This document shows positions 57,694-64,000 of a stretch of 64,000 nucleotides of DNA, piece by piece. The translations under genes and the position numbers were made by a program. The stretch is from Prostheceraeus crozeri (Eukaryota > Platyhelminthes > Polycladida > Euryleptidae): positions 1 through 64,000 of the forward strand of contig CAJQUW010007999.1 in NCBI GenBank assembly GCA_907163375.1. The letters run 5' to 3'. Each line of letters starts with the position of its first letter. Positions within the stretch are counted from its first letter, which is position 1. The notes below the pieces were generated by a model, which did not search any database, was not told the origin of the DNA, and saw only the letters and a list, made by a program, of their open reading frames with translations.

Positions 57694-58688
57694 TGGGATC
57701 ACTAATCCGGTACTGTCAAGTGACAACGAATATGAGGCATCTACAGACATTACAAAAGACCATGTTGATATTATTTGTTCTCAAGAAACTTCTCTAGATA
57801 ATTATGATAGAATGAAGATCAAAGAAACAATTGTAACCCGGAAATCACGTAAAGAAGCCTCTTTAAAGAATGAATTTAATGAGATCATGACATTTAGACG
57901 ATGACATTTATTACCGAAAAAGGTGAAAACTCTTGGCTTACTGCTTTACCATTGAAGTCGATGGGTTATTCACTGAATAAGGTTGAATTTCGTGACGCCA
58001 TCCGTCTAAGATACAACTGGCAAATACCGGATATCCCCTCACATTGTGATTGTGGAGTGAAAAATGATTCGAACCATTTATTAAGTTGTAAAATTGGAGG
58101 TTTTATAAATTTACGACACAACATGAGGAGGGATCAGGAGGAAAATTTTTTGAGAGAAGTAGCAAAAGATGTAGTAATTCAGCCAATGATAATCCCTGTT
58201 CACTCAAATATGTTTGCAAGAACAGAAAATAGAGAAGATCAAGCAAGGTTAGACATAGCAGCACGAGGTGTATGAGGGAGAACGGAGAAGAGCTTTTTGA
58301 TGTTCGGGTTACAAATCCATTTTCTACATCAAAAGCAAATGAAACAGCAAAACAAACATACGAACGAAACGAAAAAGAAAAGAAGCGTATTTATGAAGAG
58401 CGAATAATAAACATTAAAAAGGGAGACTTTCCTCCTCTAATTTTTACCACTACTGGTGGCGCTGATCGGTCTCCTCGACTATTCCACAAACACTAGCGAA
58501 TTTGCGTTCACAAAAAATGGTGAAAACTATTCAGACATAATAGGTCATTTCCGTACAAAAATATGACAATGATCCGCAGTGTAGGAATCTCTCTGAGAGG
58601 ATTTCGTCGGAAAAAGAACATTGATGTTCCTCTCTCAGATATTCCCTTCAACATCATCCCACAAATGCGCGAATATGAGTATTTGTAA
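57694..58688 (+). pseudogene. Retroelement C-terminus with PD-(D/E)XK-like nuclease domain
   Basis: GITNPVL follows the insertion. A frameshift near 57900 leads into ITEKGENSWLTALPLKSMGY, a Cys-His finger (CDCGVKNDSNHLLSC), and DQARLDIAARGV. The frame then changes to ELFDVRVTNPFST, KQTYERNEKEKKRIYEERI and FPPLIFTTTGGADRSPRLF, and finally, after another shift, MTMIRSVGISLRGFRRKKN. The Asp in RLDIAARG and in FDVRV fit the nuclease core of this retroelement family. Confidence 0.8.
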
Positions 58689-58907
58689 ATGACTTAAGTA
58701 AATTCACTTGTATTTTTTGTCGCATTTTTGCACACATTTTCAAATGACTTTTATTTGCCTTCAGCTGTATATATTTAAGTGCCTGTTACCATCATTTATG
58801 GATAATATAATGACAAAATGCAGAAATCTGAAGCCGCGAAGCAGTTGAAGATTTCTACGATTTTCTTGCCTGACACAGACCATAGAATTCCTTATCTTCT
58901 AAGTACT

Positions 58908-59106
58908 ATCTCAAGTAGAATAGACATCAGTAATACACACCATGTGTTGATAACGACAACAGATAAATTTGAAAACGTAGTCATGTGAATGTGAATTTGA
59001 AAACATGTCAATATCCTTCAAATTTGAATGTTTCATGGCAGGCTACTGAGCTGCTTCTTCATGACAAAGAAAATGATAGAACAAACATGATTTCAAAGGA
59101 GCCTGA
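58908..59106. repeat. Direct repeat, right copy
   Basis: Counterpart of 50537-50733, lying about 220 bp beyond the end of the retroelement coding region. Confidence 0.85.
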
Positions 59107-59569
59107 TAGAACAAGAGAAGTACTAAATGCCAGGTGAACGTTTCAAATCCCAATCCTTCGACATAAGCATTACCACTGTGAACACCCAAACCCGCATACT
59201 CACAAATTCCTGCAGACTCAAAATTAACGATTATCAAACATCAATTTTCTGACGAATTATTCAATATAGAACAATAATTCCTATTGCAGACCCTACCCTT
59301 CAATGGAGAGCAAAATGCGTCAAAGCTAATCAAACCCCGAACTGTTCCATACATAAAAATAAATTTTCAATATAAACTACGAGCAATAATTCTTATTTGC
59401 TGCCTTCTCTACAAGGATGAGGAAGATCTGATTGGAGTTCAAAATCACAATGAAGCAGTCCTGCGCGAACTGAACGGCACAGATATCCGACATTGCAGAA
59501 TATTTTCCTGAAATGAAGAGAAGTTTACATTTTGGTTAGAAAGTGAAAAGATTTTCTTTCCACAACAAT
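59107..59569. other. No gene recognised
   Basis: A 75-codon + frame at 59284 has no family resemblance. Confidence 0.4.
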
Positions 59570-59575
59570 TTTATT
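59570..59575 (-). terminator. AATAAA polyadenylation signal of the zinc-finger gene
   Basis: The plus strand reads tttatt, giving AATAAA on the minus strand about 67 bases past the zinc-finger stop codon. Correct order and spacing for a 3' end. Confidence 0.55.
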
Positions 59576-59641
59576 TGAACAACGAAGCAGATTCAACAAT
59601 TCTATTCAACAGGTTTTGTAATTCAATTTCTAATGAAAGTT

Positions 59642-60150
59642 TTAATTGGAATTATGTTTACTTCGGAAATGACGGGACAAATGAGAACTTGAAATAAATG
59701 TCTCTCCACAGCCTTTGCAGGGATACGGCTTCTCCCCGCTGTGTATTCTTTGATGAACTGTCAAACTCGAGCTCGTATTGAACGACTTCCCGCACGTCTC
59801 ACACATGAACGGTGTCTCCCCGCTGTGTATTCGTTGATGAACTGTCAAATTTCCGCTCTGAGTGAACGACTTCCCGCACGTCTCACACATGAACGGTGTC
59901 TCCCCGCTGTGTATTCGTTGATGTCTCGTCAAATTTCCGCTCGTTTTGAACGACTTCCCGCACGTCTCACACATGAACGGTGTCTCCCCGCTGTGTATTC
60001 GTTGATGATCTGTCAAATGTCCGCTCCGAGTGAACGACTTCCCGCAAGCTTCGCAATGGAAATTCCGTTTCTCAGAATTTTCAGTAGAAATGTTGTCTCC
60101 ACTTTTGATTCTACCGCTCGCATCTCTCAGCTGTTTCAGTTTTTCTGCAT
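59642..60150 (-). CDS. C2H2 zinc-finger protein, terminal exon with five fingers
   Basis: The minus strand exon starts after acceptor TATTTGCAG at 60151 and ends with a stop at 59642. DAEKLKQLRDASGRIKSGDN leads into five C2H2 fingers of 84 bases each: CEACGKSFTRSGHLTDHQRI, three of the type CETCGKSF...HQRIH, and a last CKGCGETFISSSHLSRHFRS with a longer His spacing. Predicted contact residues differ between fingers (R-G-H-D, T-G-N-R, Q-G-N-V, T-S-S-V, S-S-H-R at -1, 2, 3, 6). The linker is HSGETPF rather than the usual TGEKPF. It likely encodes a nuclear sequence-specific DNA-binding protein. Upstream exons with any effector domain were not found; an ATG at 60217 lies before the acceptor and is less likely to be the start. 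Confidence 0.85.
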
Positions 60151-60745
60151 CTGCAAATAGGAATACAAACAAGTAATACCGGAATGCCACACACTGATTT
60201 CGGAATTTATCGGACATCTAAGTGTTCGTGAAAATATAATCATTTCGGCACGATAGCTTCAGAGAAATATGGAATTCAAAACATATATCGATTGACCTTC
60301 ATTGTTCATTCAAAAAACACATGTCTGCTTATTAAAAAAACATAAAACAGGATTTTTCAGTAGGTCTATGTTAAAGTTGTAGTTCGGTCAATTTCAGAAA
60401 CGAATTTTATCTCTGAATATTATAGAATTGAATCACTACGACGATTTCCTGTCATTTTCCTACTCATATGTTCGTTAGTTTGTCTACAAATTCATGTCAA
60501 AGATTCATGATAACGTCACAGATTCCAATTCAGGTTTACTGAGAAGCAGAGCGCCGTGCACTAGACACGAAGTTCGCCGTACACCATACAAGAGTACAGG
60601 AGGTTCGCTGTGGTTGGCTGATAGAAGAACCCTGTAGTATGCAAGCAAAGAAGGTTGCGTCTTTATTCTTGAATGAGATATATCGAAAGATAGCAAAATG
60701 TCTCACATAGCTGCTCTCACATGCAGCTGATTACGATGCAAAACA
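60151..60745. other. Probable intron or upstream region of the zinc-finger gene; nothing else seen
   Basis: No further exon recognised. Confidence 0.4.
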
Positions 60746-60749
60746 CTAT

Positions 60750-61650
60750 TACTCCTTACTTACTTTCTCCCCCGTTTTTCGTCCTTGTCCACGTTGATCG
60801 GGGTCAGACGGTTGTTGCTTCCTGATGGTGCACCTCCACTCCAGTCGATCGTAGACCATAGATGGATTCAGGTCCAGAACGCGAGGTTCTTCCAGAACAT
60901 CCTTCTTCGCACAACATCGGAACATCCTCACTCCTGTGTCCATCGGTCTGCTTCATAACCACCTTTTCTTCTTACCATTGCCTTTTCAGATCTTTCAATC
61001 TTCATGATCTGATCACTTTTCACAGACCACGTCTCACTCCCCTATATCATCGCGCCACGGACACAAGAAGAATACATCTGGACTTTCATTTTCAAGGTCG
61101 GAGCTTTGGATGTCAGGAAAGGTGCAAGTTCATGGAACTTCTTCCACCCACACTTCATACTCGAAGTCACTGCAAGCTCGGATACACCTACGGCACTCAA
61201 CATATCACCGAGACAATAGAGGGACTTAATTGAGCTGAAGCGGTCACCACACTAAACTCACTTGGGAATCTCTACCTCAGGACGTCCCGAACACCTTGGA
61301 CACACAAAATGATACGCAGGAGCGTTTAAAGTTCCCTTCACACCACTACATCGTTTGTAGACACAGCAGTGTTCGCACACGCCGCACTTGATGGAGTTCG
61401 CGTCCACCCTTTGTCTATAACCTCCGCATGGGTCATCTCTACACTCTGCTAGAGGCAGTTTGCAAGCCGTCAGGATCTTCGTCTTGTCAACGTTTACTCT
61501 CATTCCTTTTGATGCCAAACTTCTTTCCAAAGAGGACAACGTCAACTTCAGACCTTCAACTGAGGCATCTATCAACATTAGGTCATCAGCATAGAGCAAC
61601 GCGTGTTTGTAACTGACTCCACGACCGCTACCAGCAACTCCAAGACTCAA
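60750..61650 (-). pseudogene. LINE fragment: RT palm, zinc finger and C-terminus
   Basis: From 61650 downward on the minus strand: YKHALLYADDLMLIDASVEG (RT catalytic YADD), LASKGMRVNVDKTKILTACK, a Cys-rich finger (IKCGVCEHCCVYKRCSGVKG then FVCPRCSG), a stop, and in a shifted frame SLYCLGDMLSAVGVSELAVT, CGWKKFHELAPFLTSKAP, a stop in GAMI*GSETWSVKS, and DRLEWRCTIRKQQ at the 3' end. It is the same family type as 13267-14120, which preserves only the part after the finger. 5'-truncated at 61650. Confidence 0.85.
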
Positions 61651-64000
61651 CCGTGTCGAAGAAACCAGTTCTTCTGAAGTGAGTGATGCTCAACAAAGAT
61701 TTCCTGCCAAGTCTGATGCATTGGCCACACATTGAAGAGATGTGCCTCTAACAGGACGTTGTAACACCTCACTACAGCGTCATTGCGCCAAATAACTTCA
61801 CTGTCACTTTTCAAACGGAACAGTTGGTCTCTGTGGTCCTCTATCGCATCCTCCTCCTCCATACAGTAATTTAATAAATACATTGAGGTCCCACTACAGG
61901 GTAGAAAAGTAAAAATGTATATCATCTGAGATCAGTGGAAGGTACAGTTAATCGATTCCACTCGATCAATCGTGCGCCGGAATCAATCGCGCGATTCTTG
62001 AATTGTCTTGCTAAGTGACTTCTCAAGTAAATTCGTTTGATGAAGAAAAAATTTAAGCTATTTTCCTATTCACTTGTTCAACATTTGAGGGTAGTTGCAC
62101 TGAATGGAAGTGTGCAGGTGCCGGACCTGATATCAAGCATAGCTAGGATAAGACAGAGTTGCCGAGTAAGTAGTGACGCAACTTTTTCATTCCCAACACC
62201 ACACCAAATCTGTATAGGAATCCTATGGAAATTCCCACACATCGCACGAATGCATCATTCTATGCAACAGCATTAAACTTGATCGCTTTGTACACGATTA
62301 ATGCGGTCATGCATGCTGTAGAAGGAGGTCCACCTGATATCACATCTTCGCATTGAAAGCATGAAAGTTATTGAAAAGAATTAATGCATGATTTACATTT
62401 ATTAATATGATCGCTATGAACTTCAACGCGGTGACAATTGTGCGTTCACATAGCCTAAAATTTGCCAATACTTTGCAAACGTTGGTTTCAATTGATTGAT
62501 AAATAATTGCAAGATTGATAGGAGAAACGGCAAATGCAGTTGATAAATCAAGTACACAAGAATCATTGGATATTGCAAATACTAGGCAGCAAAAGGCGTC
62601 GACCAAATGCTAGTCGACGTATGTCTCGGACTCTGTCCCCGTCTTAATAGCCACGAACTCGAGTATACAAAACTCGGATTGAAGGCAACAGATACGGTGC
62701 GCCGATGAGACTTCTTCAGTGATGTGATATAAAGTGAAATATGCAATCGGAGAGTGGTAGTTCGTAATAAATGCAGTAGATTCTTAATAATTGATTCTCA
62801 AGAATCCTTTTGCCCTGCTTACGACTTTCTCAGTATTCTGATTTGTAATGCTGCACTCTCAAACATTACAAACAGAGAATCAAAATAAATAATAGGGAAG
62901 GAATAATTTAAATATCTATTTCTAACTGATTGTCTGAATAGGCTTAGTGTCTAATAATCTCAATTTTAATCGAAGTTATCGAATTTACAATGAAACTTAT
63001 GATCTAGAAATTCATGACAATCTGTCAACCATGCTAACTGAAAGATTCTAATCACTTAATCCTGGAAAATTTCAAAATATTAAGAATCGCTCCCGGCACT
63101 ATCTCAGATTAGTAACATGTCTCTGAGAACATTTTTGACATCAGAAACGCGCCATTGACCAAAATATGAACTCAGATTATGCTGAGAGACCTGCAAGTTT
63201 ATGAGGACCATGCAGGATTCAAAAAATTTATCAACAGGAATTATAAGACAAAACTATGTTCATTTGAAGCACCAGTTCAATTTACCAATATTGCACATCA
63301 TCGGCATTAATGAGATGACTGGCATCACGCTTCAGAGAAGCATTTAGACAGCTTTGCTTACTGCACCTTAAGCATGTAGCAGTGTTGAGATTCTTGAGGT
63401 AGGACAAAAAACACACGCATGGTTAAAGAAACGCGCACACATATTTGATTACTGATACGCCGTAATAAGAATTGCGACAGTCAATACGTATTTCAGTCAT
63501 TACGAGGATATCTAACAACGTTTCCGACTGTATCCGAATGCAGTCAGTTCCCTCAAAGAGAGGATAAGAGCAGTGTTTTGATTCTTTAATAAGACAAAAA
63601 ATACGCGCTCATCAATTCCTGATAAAGGGTACCAAGGATTTTCATAAATTCGCATTTTCTACGAAATGTTGAGACGAATTCAATATAGCTAGTGCTTCAA
63701 TCATAACCGAAGTTATAGACGTCAATGACTGTTTTTCGTGAAATTATTCGTATTTCTGATACTGGCTTCAGTTTCATGAATTAGATAGTTGTGCAGTAAT
63801 ACCGGCATAGGCTTATAATTGGCTCCATAGAAGAAATATAAGTCAAAACTAACATGGCTTTTTTCATCTATATTGAAAACAATGAAGAAGAGCTTAACAA
63901 ATCAATGAACAATAAAAGTTGATTAGCCACATGCAATAAACATTCGAGCATTGCATATTTAGACTATATGCAAACAGATACTACATGCAAGCTTTCTTAA
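61651..64000. other. No gene recognised
   Basis: Unassigned sequence. Frames at 61647-61925 (-), 62037-62276 (+) and 62340-62606 (-) have no recognisable family. No repeat boundaries seen. Confidence 0.4.

Larger units (their letters stand above)
50968..58688 (+). mobile_element. PHD-RT-nuclease non-LTR-type retroelement, interrupted and degenerate
   Basis: Coding pieces in order: PHD-like finger (50968-51228), KITTWKKNIFTPPRGKAGK domain (51283-51794), RT fingers (to 53004), a collapsed RT palm (53248-53690) and a C-terminal PD-(D/E)XK-like nuclease domain (57694-58688). Three transposons interrupt it: 51887-52701, 53005-53247 and 53693-57685. Removing each with one copy of its 8-bp duplication restores the frame locally. 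The RT YxDD motif is missing, so the element was damaged internally as well. The family is a multi-copy type known from many marine invertebrates; I do not assign a clade. Confidence 0.85.

Noticed and set aside
50968-58688. LTR retrotransposon, because of the flanking 190-bp direct repeats
   Set aside because: The proteins are PHD-RT-nuclease of non-LTR type, with no gag, protease or integrase; the repeats are reported as an open question.
59741-60160. Plus-strand 139-aa repetitive protein
   Set aside because: It is the antisense shadow of the zinc-finger exon; its repeats mirror the 84-base finger unit.

Overview
The window is eukaryotic, and almost certainly from an invertebrate animal. 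It is AT-rich and gene-poor, with canonical GT/AG introns, a tandem C2H2 zinc-finger exon, THAP and PHD-type zinc fingers, and a dense layering of animal-type transposons (P, Tc1/mariner, hAT-like, Harbinger, Penelope-like and LINE). I cannot name the species. There is no prokaryotic gene organisation, and I found no tRNA, rRNA or CRISPR.

The most important feature is a P-type DNA transposon at 1009-15717. It has terminal inverted repeats beginning CAYAGAAATA and a perfect 8-bp target duplication (GTGCGAAG). On the minus strand it holds a five-exon transposase gene: THAP domain, coiled coil, RNase H-like core and P-element C-terminus. All splice sites are canonical, and the exons sum to exactly 825 codons with no stop that I could see. 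It sits inside an older short element (615-15935, target duplication TTTTACAC). The same window holds 240-260 bp elements with its termini (29521, 33282, 53005) and a second family, called family A here (615, 22990, 33175, 37561), whose termini differ from the P ends by about one base. This looks like an autonomous element with its non-autonomous followers.

Layout: 1-0.6 kb, simple repeat. 0.6-15.9 kb, family A element with the P element inside it; intron 1 of the P gene carries a hAT-like element and a LINE fragment. 17.2-17.9 kb, large foldback. 18.7-19.3 kb, LINE remnant. 20.7-24.2 kb, two copies of a 430-bp TIR element (family C), one split by a hAT-like element that contains a family A copy. 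25-25.8 kb, Tc1/mariner and LINE scraps. 26.0-27.5 kb, 35-bp satellite grown inside a dispersed element (family D). 28.1-28.5 kb, 76-bp minisatellite. 31-33 kb, hairpin-rich family D copies and a Harbinger fragment. 33.2-39.4 kb, family A, family C, a Penelope-like fragment and a Tc1 element. 39.4-46.3 kb, mostly unrecognised sequence with a few MITEs. 46.3-49.5 kb, mariner and hAT transposase remnants. 50.5-59.1 kb, a PHD-RT-nuclease retroelement split by three 8-bp-duplication transposons; the largest of these holds a Penelope-like GIY-YIG element and a DD41D mariner. 59.6-60.2 kb, C2H2 zinc-finger exon. 60.8-61.7 kb, another RT remnant. 61.7-64 kb, nothing recognised.

The only plausible non-transposon gene is the zinc-finger exon, plus one unidentified ORF at 19.7-20.0 kb. 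Homology calls rest on reading translations and motifs by eye; no database search was possible.
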